Made by a program: the position numbers and the translations under genes
The notes under the pieces: model-generated
Seen by the model: only the letters and a program-made list of their open reading frames with translations
Told to the model about the DNA's origin: nothing
Database searches by the model: none
NCBI RefSeq assembly: GCF_014926585.1
Contig: NZ_CP045422.1
Span: forward strand, 3,626,001 to 3,690,000
Direction: 5' to 3'
Source of the DNA: Devosia beringensis
GTDB taxonomy: Bacteria; Pseudomonadota; Alphaproteobacteria; Rhizobiales; Devosiaceae
Length of the DNA stretch: 64,000 nucleotides
Shown here: in pieces, positions 38,191-46,669 of the stretch
Position numbering within the stretch: position 1 is the first letter of the stretch
Layout of the letters: every line of letters starts with the position of its first letter

Positions 38191-40632
38191 ATGACTGATG
38201 TCATTCCCACAGGCGGCGATGCCAGCCGGGATCGCGTTTACCCAGTTCTCCCGCTGCGCGATATCGTCGTTTTCCCCGGCATGATCGTGCCGCTCTTTGT
38301 GGGGCGCGAGAAATCGGTCAAGGCGCTCGAAGAAGTCATGCGCGACGACAAGCATATTCTGGTCGTGACCCAGAAGAATGCGCAGGACGACGATCCGGCT
38401 CCAGACCAGATTTATGAAACCGGCACCATCGCCACGGTGCTGCAGCTGCTCAAGCTGCCCGATGGCACCGTCAAGGTGCTGGTCGAGGGCCTGCATCGCG
38501 CGACCATCGACCGCTATCTGCAGACCCAGGACTATTTCGAGGCGGAAGCCTCGCCGCTTCCCGAGCCCGCAGAAGACCCGGTCGAGATCGAGGCGCTGTC
38601 GCGCTCGGCGCTGGCCGAGTTCGAAAACTATGTGAAGCTGAACAAGAAGATCTCTGCCGAGGTCGTCGCTGCCGTCGGGCAGATCGACAATCCCTCCAAG
38701 CTGGCCGACACCATTTCGAGCCATCTGGTGATCAAGATCGCCGAAAAGGAAGATCTGCTGGCCAGCGTGTCGGTGATCGACCGCTTCGGCAAGATCCTGG
38801 GCCTGATGGAAGGCGAAATCGGCGTCCTGCAGGTGGAAAAGCGCATCCGCAGCCGCGTCAAGCGGCAGATGGAAAAGACCCAGCGCGAGTACTATCTCAA
38901 CGAGCAGATGAAGGCGATCCAGAAGGAACTGGGCGACGGCGAAGAAGGCACCAACGAGATCGCCGAGATCGAGGAGCGAATCGCCAAGACCCGTCTCAGC
39001 AAGGAAGCCAAGCTCAAGGCCGAAAGCGAGCTCAAGAAGCTCAAGGCAATGAGCCCGATGTCGGCCGAAGCCACCGTGGTGCGCAACTATCTGGACACAC
39101 TGCTCGGCCTGCCCTGGGGCAAGAAGAGCAAGGTCAAGCGCGACCTGGTGCTGGCCGAAAAGGTGCTGGATGAGGATCACTATGGCCTCGAAAAGGTCAA
39201 GGAACGCATCTTGGAATATCTGGCCGTGCAGGGTCGTACCGGCTCGCTCAAGGGCCCGATCCTGTGCCTTGTCGGCCCCCCGGGCGTCGGCAAGACCTCG
39301 CTGGGCAAGTCGATCGCCAAGGCGACCGGCCGCGAATTCGTGCGCATGGCGCTCGGTGGCGTGCGGGACGAGGCCGAGATCCGTGGCCATCGCCGCACCT
39401 ATATCGGCTCCATGCCCGGCAAGGTGATCCAGTCGCTCAAGAAGGTGGGCAAGTCCAACCCGCTCTTCCTGCTCGACGAGATCGATAAGATGGGCCAGGA
39501 CTTCCGCGGCGATCCGAGCTCGGCGCTGCTCGAAGTGCTCGATCCGGAACAGAACCACACGTTTGCTGACCACTATCTCGAAGTGGACTATGACCTCAGC
39601 GACGTGATGTTCGTGACGACGTCGAACACGCTCAACATTCCAGGGCCCCTGATGGACCGCATGGAGATCATTCGCCTGTCCGGTTATACCGAGCAGGAGA
39701 AGCACGCGATCGCCAAGCAGCACCTGATCCCGGAAACGCTCAAGGAAAACGGCCTCGCCCATGGCGAGTTCGAGCTGAGCGACGCCATGCTGACCGCCCT
39801 GATCCAGCGCTATACCCGCGAAGCAGGTGTGCGTAACCTCAAGCGCGAAATCAGCAAGTTGATGCGCAAGGCCGTGACCGAGATCGTCAAGACCAAGGTC
39901 AAGACCGTGGTCATCGACGAGGAAAAGCTGACCAAGTTCCTCGGCGCCGAGATCTTCACCCATGGCGAGATCGAAGCCGAGGCCCAGGTGGGTCTGGTCA
40001 CGGGCCTGGCCTGGACCTCGGTGGGTGGCGAGCTGCTGACCATTGAAGGCGTGATGACGCCCGGTAAGGGTCGCATGACCGTGACCGGCAACATCAAGGA
40101 AGTGATGAAGGAATCGCTGACCGCGGCAACGGCCTATGTCCGTTCCAAGTCGATCGATTTCGGCATCAAGCCGCCGATGTTCGACACGCGCGATATCCAT
40201 GTGCACCTGCCCGAAGGCGCGACGCCAAAGGATGGTCCATCGGCAGGTATCGGCCTGGCCACCGCCATCGTCTCGGTGATGACCGGCATTGCCGTGCGCA
40301 ATGACGTCGCCATGACCGGCGAGATCACGCTGCGGGGCAGGGTCCTGCCCATTGGCGGACTCAAGGAAAAGCTGCTTGCGGCCCTGCGTGGCGGCATCAA
40401 GACGGTGCTGATCCCCGAGGAGAACGTACGCGATCTCGCCGAGATCCCGGACATCGTCAAGGAAGGGATGGAAATCATCCCGGTCAGCCGGATGGACCAG
40501 GTGATCAAGCATGCGCTGGTCAGCCAGCCCGTGCCGATCGAATGGGACTTCGAAGCCGCCGCTGCGGCAGCCGCCGTCGCGGCCGCCAAGCCGGAGCCCG
40601 TCGAAGACACCAGCTCGGGCCTGCCGCACTAA
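38191..40632 (+). CDS. lon: ATP-dependent protease Lon (La)
   Basis: 813 residues. N-terminal substrate domain ([15 protein letters not shown] start), a coiled coil near 190-260, AAA+ domain with Walker [11 protein letters not shown] and Walker [11 protein letters not shown], and the protease domain with Ser684 (PKDGPSAG) and Lys727 (GGLKEKLL). The ATG at 38191 follows GGAAAGGA. The C-terminal tail is Ala-rich, then [14 protein letters not shown]. The coding sequence for that last part is duplicated 600 bp downstream. A heat-shock-type promoter lies upstream. Confidence 0.98.
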   Translation: MTDVIPTGGDASRDRVYPVLPLRDIVVFPGMIVPLFVGREKSVKALEEVMRDDKHILVVTQKNAQDDDPAPDQIYETGTIATVLQLLKLPDGTVKVLVEGLHRATIDRYLQTQDYFEAEASPLPEPAEDPVEIEALSRSALAEFENYVKLNKKISAEVVAAVGQIDNPSKLADTISSHLVIKIAEKEDLLASVSVIDRFGKILGLMEGEIGVLQVEKRIRSRVKRQMEKTQREYYLNEQMKAIQKELGDGEEGTNEIAEIEERIAKTRLSKEAKLKAESELKKLKAMSPMSAEATVVRNYLDTLLGLPWGKKSKVKRDLVLAEKVLDEDHYGLEKVKERILEYLAVQGRTGSLKGPILCLVGPPGVGKTSLGKSIAKATGREFVRMALGGVRDEAEIRGHRRTYIGSMPGKVIQSLKKVGKSNPLFLLDEIDKMGQDFRGDPSSALLEVLDPEQNHTFADHYLEVDYDLSDVMFVTTSNTLNIPGPLMDRMEIIRLSGYTEQEKHAIAKQHLIPETLKENGLAHGEFELSDAMLTALIQRYTREAGVRNLKREISKLMRKAVTEIVKTKVKTVVIDEEKLTKFLGAEIFTHGEIEAEAQVGLVTGLAWTSVGGELLTIEGVMTPGKGRMTVTGNIKEVMKESLTAATAYVRSKSIDFGIKPPMFDTRDIHVHLPEGATPKDGPSAGIGLATAIVSVMTGIAVRNDVAMTGEITLRGRVLPIGGLKEKLLAALRGGIKTVLIPEENVRDLAEIPDIVKEGMEIIPVSRMDQVIKHALVSQPVPIEWDFEAAAAAAAVAAAKPEPVEDTSSGLPH

Positions 40633-40682
40633 GCCAGACAGCTGCACAGACTACCAACGGCGGTCCCTCGGGGCCGCCGTTC
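40581..40682 (+). repeat. lon 3' end and terminator, parental copy of a direct repeat
   Basis: This 102-bp stretch (last 16 codons of lon, the stop and the terminator stem) has a second imperfect copy at 41183-41282. The coding part differs at 5 of 53 bases. The terminator core of 26 bases is identical. Confidence 0.85.
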
Positions 40683-40688
40683 TTGTTT
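40656..40688 (+). terminator. Intrinsic terminator of lon
   Basis: AACGGCGGTCCC and GGGGCCGCCGTT form a 12-bp stem with one T-G wobble and a two-base loop region, followed by TCTTGTTT. It is repeated identically in its stem at 41256. Confidence 0.85.
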
Positions 40689-40790
40689 GTCGACCAAATC
40701 GGGGGCGACATCGCTCAAGCGGCTGTCTATGACAGCAGCGCCGCTGCAAGGGTGCAGCCGTCGCTCGCCCGCGGCCAAGAGACAAGACAG

Positions 40791-41144
40791 ATGATCAACA
40801 AGTTTGCCGCTACCCTCGCCACCCTGGCCGTCCTCGGCTGGGCCCTGCCCACCCTGGCGCAGGATGAGGTCAGCGATGCCGTCGACAAGGCGCTGTGGTG
40901 CGGCGCGGCCTATTCGGCACTGACGCAGATCGACGGCATGAGTGAGGAAGACATTGCCTCGGCCGACGCCAATGCGACGATTGCCTTCGAGGCCGCCGTG
41001 GTTGCCATGAACGAAGACGGCATTGCCGATACCGAATATGACCGGCTGATCCAGTACTATATCGAGATCGCCGTCGAGAACCTCACCAATCCCGAGGCCG
41101 AGCTGCGCTATTCCGACGAAGAATGCGAAGCCCTGGCCGAATAG
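40791..41144 (+). CDS. Small secreted acidic protein of unknown function
   Basis: 117 residues with a signal peptide (MINKFAATLATLAVLGWALP, cleavage after LAQ near 24). The mature part is acidic and helical, with cysteines in ALWCGAAY and in DEECEAL near the C-terminus that could pair. The pattern CGAAYxAL...CxAL recalls short periplasmic proteins common in Rhizobiales, but no function is assigned. It lies between the two copies of the lon 3' end, so it may have arrived or been duplicated with that segment. The ribosome site AAGAGACAAGACAG is weak. Confidence 0.75.
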   Translation: MINKFAATLATLAVLGWALPTLAQDEVSDAVDKALWCGAAYSALTQIDGMSEEDIASADANATIAFEAAVVAMNEDGIADTEYDRLIQYYIEIAVENLTNPEAELRYSDEECEALAE

Positions 41145-41182
41145 GCGCTGCTATAGATTGACACGAGAGGCGGTCCCAAGCG

Positions 41183-41282
41183 GGCCGCCAGGCCGGAGCC
41201 GGTCGATGACACCAGATCTGGCCTGCCGCACTAAGCGGTAGTCGCACAGGTTATCAACGGCGGTCCCTCGGGGCCGCCGTTT
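41183..41282 (+). repeat. Duplicated lon 3' end with terminator
   Basis: Imperfect copy of 40581-40682. It still encodes AARPEPVDDTRSGLPH and a stop in the lon frame, without any start or lon body upstream, and ends in the same terminator stem. A related, degenerate hairpin GGCGGTCCC-aagc-GGGCCGCC lies immediately upstream at 41169-41189. It probably terminates the 117-residue gene. Confidence 0.85.
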
Positions 41283-41298
41283 TGTTGGTGTCGCCAGG

Positions 41299-41721
41299 TT
41301 ATCTAGGCTGCGCCACCATGCGTTCAAACGCCGGTACGGCCGGATCGATCATGTCCCACGCGTGGCCGCGAATGGCATAGGTGAGGGCCTGCGGCCTGAA
41401 CTGTCCTGGATCGTCGAGGGCCGTTGCGTGGACGGCGATCAGGTCCGGCATGGCCGTGAAGGTCAAATAGACCGGCGTCCCACATATGGGGCAGAAGGCA
41501 TGGAGCTTGTCGTTGCCACTATCGGCGGTGACGCGCCATTCCGACGCCTCACCGGTTATCCGCATCTCGCTCCGTTTTGCAAAGGTCAGGTAGGATCCGT
41601 GGCCGGTCCCGCTGCGCTTCTGACAGTCGAGGCACTGGCAGTGATTCTCGAAGACGGGCCGCTGGCTGGTTTCGAAGCGGATCGCGCCGCAGGCGCAGCC
41701 ACCCGTGAATGGGATTGTCAT
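41299..41721 (-). CDS. GFA (CENP-V-like) zinc protein
   Basis: 140 residues from the ATG at 41721 (GAGG six bases upstream; an in-frame start four codons earlier is possible). Zinc ligands: GGCACGAIRF, HCQCLDCQKRSG and FCPICGTPVY, the exact pattern of the glutathione-dependent formaldehyde-activating family. Real substrates of most members are unknown. It is the last gene of a four-gene minus-strand operon with two SRPBCC proteins and an ArsR regulator. Confidence 0.92.
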   Translation of the reverse strand: MTIPFTGGCACGAIRFETSQRPVFENHCQCLDCQKRSGTGHGSYLTFAKRSEMRITGEASEWRVTADSGNDKLHAFCPICGTPVYLTFTAMPDLIAVHATALDDPGQFRPQALTYAIRGHAWDMIDPAVPAFERMVAQPR

Positions 41722-41737
41722 GGGTTGCCTCACTGTC

Positions 41738-42193
41738 TCATGCGCCAGGATCAGCCAGCACAGGCAGCGCGCCGGTGCCTGTTTCGATCAATTGCTTGAG
41801 GCTGCCCTGAATCAGCGCGCCCCAGGCATCCGTGCAGGTGTCGTAGCATTCCACTTCGGGCTTGAGGCCGACATGGGTGAAGGTGACTTCGGTCTGGCTG
41901 CCGGTATGGACAATGTCGAAGGCGATCGTGGTGCCGGTCCATTCGGAGCGATCCTTGAGGAAGCTGAGGTCTGACTCCAGGACCTGCCAGGCGACGCGCC
42001 GGCCCGGCACCAGTTCGGTGACCTCCTGCCGCGAATAGTGGATGTCCTGGTAGCGATAGGTGAACACATCGCCGAGCGCGGCCGTGTCGCCCTCGAAGGC
42101 GCCACTCCACCAGGCGCGTGGATCGATGATGGCCGCGAAGGCGGCCTCGGGGCTCTGGCTCACCCCGAATGTGGTTGTGTAGCTCGTGGTCAT
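41738..42193 (-). CDS. SRPBCC/AHSA1 domain protein
   Basis: 151 residues starting MTTSYTTTFGVSQSPEAAF. The SRPBCC fold is indicated by PRAWWSGAFEG, then EWTGTTIAFDI and TEVTFTHVGL, with the C-terminal helix DAWGALIQGSLKQLIETG. Members bind hydrophobic ligands or assist Hsp90; the exact role is unknown. The start at 42193 is preferred over an earlier in-frame ATG. It lies 16 bp before the GFA gene and 104 bp after the other SRPBCC gene. Confidence 0.88.
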   Translation of the reverse strand: MTTSYTTTFGVSQSPEAAFAAIIDPRAWWSGAFEGDTAALGDVFTYRYQDIHYSRQEVTELVPGRRVAWQVLESDLSFLKDRSEWTGTTIAFDIVHTGSQTEVTFTHVGLKPEVECYDTCTDAWGALIQGSLKQLIETGTGALPVLADPGA

Positions 42194-42297
42194 GGGTTGC
42201 TCCCTGGCTGGTCTGTGGCCGGCGCGCACTTGTCCATGCCCTGAATGAGCACTGGCTGCGGCCGGATGGAAAGTTGATTGGACGCTGCTGGCGGCTG

Positions 42298-42765
42298 TCA
42301 GGCGGCCTTGGGCTTGGCGAAGACGTCAAGCGCGCGGCCTGTCTCGAGAAATGACTTGAGGCTGGACAGGACCAGCGGCCAGCCCCTGCTGACGCCCTTG
42401 GCCATGCCGCCGCCGGCCAGCAAGTCATCATGGGAAACGGTGAGCCGTACCATGTCCTCGTATTCCTCCACCTCGAAGGTCACACGGCTGTAGCTGTCTG
42501 GATCGGCTTCCTGCGACGCGTTCGTCCAGGTCATGACAAGACGTTTGGGCGGGTTTATCTCGATAACCTTGCCCACCAGCTCGACGGTGCGATCGTCATT
42601 GGCGCGGATATGCTCCCAGCGGGATCCGGGTTGCCATTCCGACACATTCTCATGGCCCCAGTAGCGCCTAGCCAGCTCTGGCCGGATAATAGCCTCGAAC
42701 ACCTTGTCCGGGGTCGACTGGATATAGGTAACGTAGACAAAGCTGGTCGTCTCTTTGGCGGTCAT
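42298..42765 (-). CDS. SRPBCC/AHSA1 domain protein, partner of ArsR
   Basis: 155 residues, MTAKETTSFVYVTYIQSTPD start. SRPBCC features: LARRYWGHENVSEW, KRLVMTW, RVTFEVEEYEDMVRL and GWPLVLSSLKSFLETG. The ATG at 42765 overlaps the stop of the ArsR-type gene by four bases, the usual ArsR-SRPBCC pair found widely in bacteria. Ligand unknown. Confidence 0.9.
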   Translation of the reverse strand: MTAKETTSFVYVTYIQSTPDKVFEAIIRPELARRYWGHENVSEWQPGSRWEHIRANDDRTVELVGKVIEINPPKRLVMTWTNASQEADPDSYSRVTFEVEEYEDMVRLTVSHDDLLAGGGMAKGVSRGWPLVLSSLKSFLETGRALDVFAKPKAA

Positions 42766-43082
42766 TCCTGGTTTCCTTCGAGTTCCGTCTTCAGGTCGTG
42801 CAGCGACTTGAGCCGCTGAAGTTCGAATTTGCGGACCCAGCGCTCGTAGATGTCGTGCAGCGGCACGGGGTTGATGAAATGCAGCTTCTCCCTGCCACGC
42901 TTTGCCGTGCTGACCAGATTGGCGTCCTCCAGCAAGGCGAGGTGCTGCGTTGCCGATTGCCGCGTCATGGCCAGGTTTTCGCAAAGCTGGCTGAGCGTCT
43001 GGCCATTTCTTTCGTGCAGAAGGTCGAGCAGCCTCCTGCGGGTCGGATCGGCCAGAGCCTTGAAAACCTTGTCTGCGTCCAT
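42762..43082 (-). CDS. ArsR family transcriptional repressor
   Basis: 106 residues, MDADKVFKALADPTRRRLLD start, the standard opening of ArsR proteins that pair with SRPBCC genes. The winged HTH is LSQLCENLAMTRQSATQHLA with the wing at STAKRGREKLHF. No cysteine metal site (CxC) is present in the recognition helix, so it is not a classical arsenic sensor. It heads the operon; two palindromes upstream are likely operators. Confidence 0.93.
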   Translation of the reverse strand: MDADKVFKALADPTRRRLLDLLHERNGQTLSQLCENLAMTRQSATQHLALLEDANLVSTAKRGREKLHFINPVPLHDIYERWVRKFELQRLKSLHDLKTELEGNQE

Positions 43083-43107
43083 CGTTCTCTCAAATCTGCA
43101 ATAAAAT

Positions 43108-43144
43108 ATGCAGTTAAATACCTGCATGTCAAGGGCAGGTATTT
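43108..43144. promoter_or_regulatory. Overlapping palindromic operators before arsR
   Basis: AAATACCTGC-N9-GCAGGTATTT (43116-43144) is a perfect 10-bp inverted repeat. It overlaps a second, ATGCAG-N8-CTGCAT (43108-43127). Both lie within 62 bp of the arsR start, as expected for autorepression. Confidence 0.65.
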
Positions 43145-43348
43145 GCCTGCGCTTGTCCCTTGCTAAGGTGTGCGGATCGCGGGGGCAATGGTCCCTGTCG
43201 CCATCTGTGAGCATCGGCCTCATGGTGCCGGCTCGACGATCCAGAACAAAACTGGATCAAATCTTGTAACGCGACCGTGATCGGTTACAGCGATGTGCCC
43301 GGAACGGCGGAACCGAGGAGGAACGAAGCTTGAACAGGGGCCCGGTCG

Positions 43349-43525
43349 TTGCTTTGGCGGCTTGTTAGCCTGGCCGCCGTGTTCGGGCCGCTGTTCTTCA
43401 GCCTGGTGTATTTTGCGGCGCGCGGCCGCTGGCCGGGCCTGATCTGGCTGGTCGGCGCGGCGATGTATCTGCTGGCGCTGCCGCTGATGCTGGGAATTCG
43501 GCGACGGGTCGCTGCCGCCCTTTGA
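43349..43525 (+). CDS. Possible 58-residue small membrane protein
   Basis: TTG start with AGGGG eight bases upstream. Product has two hydrophobic segments (VFGPLFFSLVYFAA and LIWLVGAAMYLLALPLMLG) separated by RGRWPG, and ends IRRRVAAAL, so it could be a two-helix membrane protein with a positive C-terminus. It lies in the 660-bp gap between arsR and hupB. Non-ATG start and no recognised homologue keep confidence low. Confidence 0.35.
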   Translation: MLWRLVSLAAVFGPLFFSLVYFAARGRWPGLIWLVGAAMYLLALPLMLGIRRRVAAAL

Positions 43526-43742
43526 GCGGTGGATAAACGCGAAAAGCGGCGGAAAAGCCCGGAAAACCGGTCTGAAACTGCATTGCGGACTTGTGGCATC
43601 GAAATTTCCGGTCCATTAACGGCATTGCACCGTCCGGCCTCGCCAGAAGCCCGGAAATCCTTGCGTTTCACTCAGAATCGACCAAGGGTTGCCGCGTTTT
43701 GATGTTTGCCGCGAGGCGGGCAATTCACTCTGAGGAAACGCA

Positions 43743-44015
43743 ATGAACAAGAACGATCTGATTGGCGTTGTTGCCGACAAGGCGACGATTACCAAGGCAC
43801 AGGCTGCTGAAGCGGTTGATGCCGTGTTCGCCGCAATCACCGATACCCTCAAGGCTGGCGATGAAGTCCGTCTCGTCGGCTTCGGCACCTTCGCTGTCTC
43901 GCAGCGCAAGGCATCGACCGGCCGCAACCCAGCTACCGGCGCCGAGATTCAGATCCCGGCTTCCAACCAGGCCAAGTTCAAGCCCGGCAAGGGCCTGAAG
44001 GACGCGATCAACTAA
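43743..44015 (+). CDS. hupB: DNA-binding protein HU
   Basis: 90 residues: MNKNDLIGVVADKATITKAQ, the dimerisation helix, then GFGTFAVSQRKASTGRNPAT, the DNA-intercalating beta-arm with the conserved GRNPxTG, and the FKPGKGLKDAI end. Nucleoid architecture protein. GAGGAAACGC precedes the ATG. It normally follows lon directly in Rhizobiales; here 2.6 kb of other genes lie between. It has its own terminator and is followed by two tRNA genes. Confidence 0.98.
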   Translation: MNKNDLIGVVADKATITKAQAAEAVDAVFAAITDTLKAGDEVRLVGFGTFAVSQRKASTGRNPATGAEIQIPASNQAKFKPGKGLKDAIN

Positions 44016-44044
44016 GATCAGTCGATCCGACTGACCTGCGATCG

Positions 44045-44074
44045 GGCCCCGAGCGTTCTGCGCCGGGGCCTTTT
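44045..44074 (+). terminator. Intrinsic terminator of hupB
   Basis: GGCCCCG (44045-44051) pairs with CGGGGCC (44064-44070) and is followed by TTTT. Confidence 0.85.
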
Positions 44075-44096
44075 CATGTGCGGCCCATTTGATGGG

Positions 44097-44125
44097 TTGA
44101 CGCTGGCGGGCAGGGCCCTTAATCA
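44097..44125 (+). promoter_or_regulatory. Sigma-70 promoter of tRNA-Val
   Basis: TTGACG, 17-base spacer, TAATCA; predicted start about 27 bases before the tRNA. Confidence 0.65.
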
Positions 44126-44158
44126 GAGCCACCTTGCTGCGGTCACGTGATCGGCAGC

Positions 44159-44234
<76 letters not shown>

Positions 44235-44453
44235 TTCTCCCCCTGCCGCCCGTCCCGACCGCAGGTTCCGATAGTGCAAGCGCGGGTGAACCGCGCAGCA
44301 CAGCAGATAGGGCGCTTTGGTCACAGTTCGGCTAACATCGTGCGAATCTGACCTTTCACATCAAGATTTTGACGCTAGCGGCTGATTCAGCGTCGCTTTT
44401 CCACAGTCGAACCAGGTTTCTTGAAAATGTCACAGCAATCTGGATTTGCTCGC

Positions 44454-44482
44454 TTGACTTGGTCCTAGGGGGTCGGTAAACG
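44454..44482 (+). promoter_or_regulatory. Sigma-70 promoter of tRNA-Asp
   Basis: TTGACT, 17-base spacer, TAAACG, with a GC-rich stretch before the tRNA. It shows the tRNA-Asp gene is probably transcribed separately from tRNA-Val, 287 bp upstream. Confidence 0.65.
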
Positions 44483-44520
44483 ACACCCACGTTGCGCGGC
44501 AGACTTGTTCCGCCGCCGCT

Positions 44521-44597
<77 letters not shown>

Positions 44598-44698
44598 CCC
44601 TTTCTCAAGGGTTTGCGCGTTTCCCAATAAAATCAGTGTCTAACAGTTCGCCGGACCAGCTGCAGCTTTTCAAGTTGTTGGTGGGGTTGGCTGATGCC

Positions 44699-45865
44699 TC
44701 AAGTAGCCAGCAGCTGGCGCAGCAGCGGGCCAAACCGGTCACCGATCAGCTGATGCGTGGCGGCGTCGGGGTGCAGCTGGTCTGGCAGCGGCAGATGCCC
44801 GCTATCAGCCTCGCCATACAAGGCCCGGCCATCGAGATAATGCAGGTTGCCGTCAGCCTGCGCTCGGCGCGCGACAATAGATTCAAGGCGTTCGCGGATC
44901 ACCGAGAGGGTCAGCTTGCCCTGCGCAATGTCCTGCGGGTTGCCCGAGGCGAGAAAGCTCAATCGGCCTTGTGCCAGCAAGGCCATATCGAACATGCCCG
45001 GCCCCGGCGTCTTCTCGTGAATCGGACAGAACAGCGGCGACACGACCAGTAGCGGCGTTGTCGGATGCCCCTCCCGGATGGTGTCGAGGAACCCCTCGAC
45101 CGCCGGCCCGAAGGCACGCAGGCGCATCAGATCGAGATTGACCAGGTTGATGCCGATCTTGATGCTGATCAGATCGGCCGGCGTGTCCCGCAGGGTGCGG
45201 GCCATGAAGGGATCAAGCAGGGCACTGCCGCCGAAACCCAGATTGACCAGCTCGACATCGGCATGGCCTGCGGCGACCACCGGCCAGATGCCGGTGGGCG
45301 AAGTTGCGTTGGAGCCCTGGCTTATCGAGCTGCCGTGATGCAGCCAGACCGGTTTGGCGCTGGCGGCAAGAAGGGTGATTTCAGCGTCCGACCGGAGGCT
45401 GAGCAGTTCGGTCGTCTCGTCATGCGGCAACCAGATTTCCACCAGTTTTTCGTGCCCGGGCAAGCCCTCGAAGTGCAGCGTCTGCATCTCCCCGGGCTCG
45501 AGGCTCGCCGATCCTTTCGCCATGTCGATGCGCATGACCTTGCCACCAGCGGCGCTTTGCTGGCGCAGCAGCTGGCCATCGATGCGCAGGTCATAGACGC
45601 CGTCAGCCCGCGCAGGCATGCCGACATAAACACGCTTGGTCGGCAGGATATCGAGCGCAATCGTGGTGGCCGCGCTCTGGAACACCAGCCGCACGCCGGA
45701 GGGCTGGGCCTCCACCATCATCAGCTGGGGATCGCCACTTTGCGCCCGCGCCCATGCTGGCAGGCGATGCGGCAGCACACCCGAGGCGGTGTGCTCAAGC
45801 TCGATATGGCCGCGCAGCAGGTCGGCGGTGATCGGCGTGGTAAAGGCAAGCAGGGCAGGTGACAT
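44699..45865 (-). CDS. SGNH/GDSL hydrolase
   Basis: 388 residues. An N-terminal beta-sandwich of about 170 residues (with LPGHEKLVEIWLPHDE) precedes an SGNH catalytic domain: block I LHHGSSISQG with the likely nucleophile Ser180, block II NLGFGGSALL, block III ISIKIGINLVN and block V with His in DQLHPDAATH. This two-domain form is seen in acyl esterases/lipase-like enzymes of actinobacteria and rhizobia. No signal peptide, so cytoplasmic. A TetR gene lies 53 bp upstream on the same strand and probably regulates it. Confidence 0.87.
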   Translation of the reverse strand: MSPALLAFTTPITADLLRGHIELEHTASGVLPHRLPAWARAQSGDPQLMMVEAQPSGVRLVFQSAATTIALDILPTKRVYVGMPARADGVYDLRIDGQLLRQQSAAGGKVMRIDMAKGSASLEPGEMQTLHFEGLPGHEKLVEIWLPHDETTELLSLRSDAEITLLAASAKPVWLHHGSSISQGSNATSPTGIWPVVAAGHADVELVNLGFGGSALLDPFMARTLRDTPADLISIKIGINLVNLDLMRLRAFGPAVEGFLDTIREGHPTTPLLVVSPLFCPIHEKTPGPGMFDMALLAQGRLSFLASGNPQDIAQGKLTLSVIRERLESIVARRAQADGNLHYLDGRALYGEADSGHLPLPDQLHPDAATHQLIGDRFGPLLRQLLAT

Positions 45866-45918
45866 GACAGTTTCTCGTGGTCTGAAATAGGGGAAGATGC
45901 AGAGGGCGTTGGGTCGGA

Positions 45919-46488
45919 CTAATCGCCGGCCCAGCTCTTGAGCAGGCCATCAAGCGCGTCGAGGCTTCGTTCCCAGGAGGCACTTGCAGCCGGCTCGCTA
46001 TGGGAAAAACTGCCGGCCAGCTCCAGCACGGCAAAGCCCAGAAAGAAGCTTCCCAGCAGTCTTGTGGCATGGACCCGGTCTGCGTCGGTCAGTGCATAGC
46101 CGCGCAACATGGCGTGATTGATGCGCGACAGCCGTGCCCCGCCGCTGCTGGTTGCCGTCTCGGCATCAAGCGGATAGCGGGCGGCCTGAAACAGCCCGGG
46201 ATGCTCCTGCGCAAAGGCGCGATGAACATTGGCCAAGGCGATCAAGGCGTCCTTGCCCGACCGTCCGGCCACCGCCTCATCAGCGCGGTCGGCCAGCGCG
46301 GCCAGGGCCAGAAGGGCTACGCCGGTCTTGAGGTCATCGGAATTCTTGAGATGCGAATAGAGACTGGCCAGTTTGACGCCGAACTGCCGCGCCAGCTCCG
46401 CCAGTGTCAGCGCCTCGAAGCCGCGCTCGTCCGCCAAAGCAGCGCCCGCCTGCACAATCCGTTCTCGCGTCAGTCCAGCGCGTGCCAT
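45919..46488 (-). CDS. TetR family transcriptional regulator
   Basis: 189 residues. The N-terminal HTH is LTLAELARQFGVKLASLYSH within a typical TetR start (TRERIVQAGAALADERGFEA). The C-terminal ligand domain (HPGLFQAARYP; LLGSFFLGFAVLELAGSF) fits the TetR_C_33/WHG group. The downstream SGNH hydrolase is the likely target. A palindrome 28 bp upstream of the start is a good self-operator. Confidence 0.93.
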   Translation of the reverse strand: MARAGLTRERIVQAGAALADERGFEALTLAELARQFGVKLASLYSHLKNSDDLKTGVALLALAALADRADEAVAGRSGKDALIALANVHRAFAQEHPGLFQAARYPLDAETATSSGGARLSRINHAMLRGYALTDADRVHATRLLGSFFLGFAVLELAGSFSHSEPAASASWERSLDALDGLLKSWAGD

Positions 46489-46515
46489 CCAGCCGTTCCT
46501 AATCTATGCTGTCAG

Positions 46516-46536
46516 AAAACTAATAGCATTAGGTTT
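46516..46536. promoter_or_regulatory. TetR operator candidate
   Basis: AAAaCTAAT-agc-ATTAGgTTT is an inverted repeat with eight paired positions on each side of a mismatch-tolerant dyad, AT-rich against a GC-rich background, placed just before the tetR start. Confidence 0.5.
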
Positions 46537-46669
46537 TACGAGAGACAAGGGCGACCTGATGGCGGGCCGCCTGCAGGCCGGTTGGCTTTCCCGGAAGATC
46601 ATTCATTGCCCGCTGGCCGATGGTGGCGGGCTGGCCGCGCACCAAATGGTCCTGTGGGCAGGGGGCTGG

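Noticed and set aside
38140..40647. 835-codon open frame antisense to lon
   Set aside because: It mirrors the codon structure of lon on the other strand, a common effect in GC-rich genes; His/Gln/Asp-rich composition and no recognisable domain.
43285..43671. 128-codon minus-strand frame between arsR and hupB
   Set aside because: Arg/Ser/Ala-rich shadow composition and no ribosome site; the plus-strand small ORF is more plausible.
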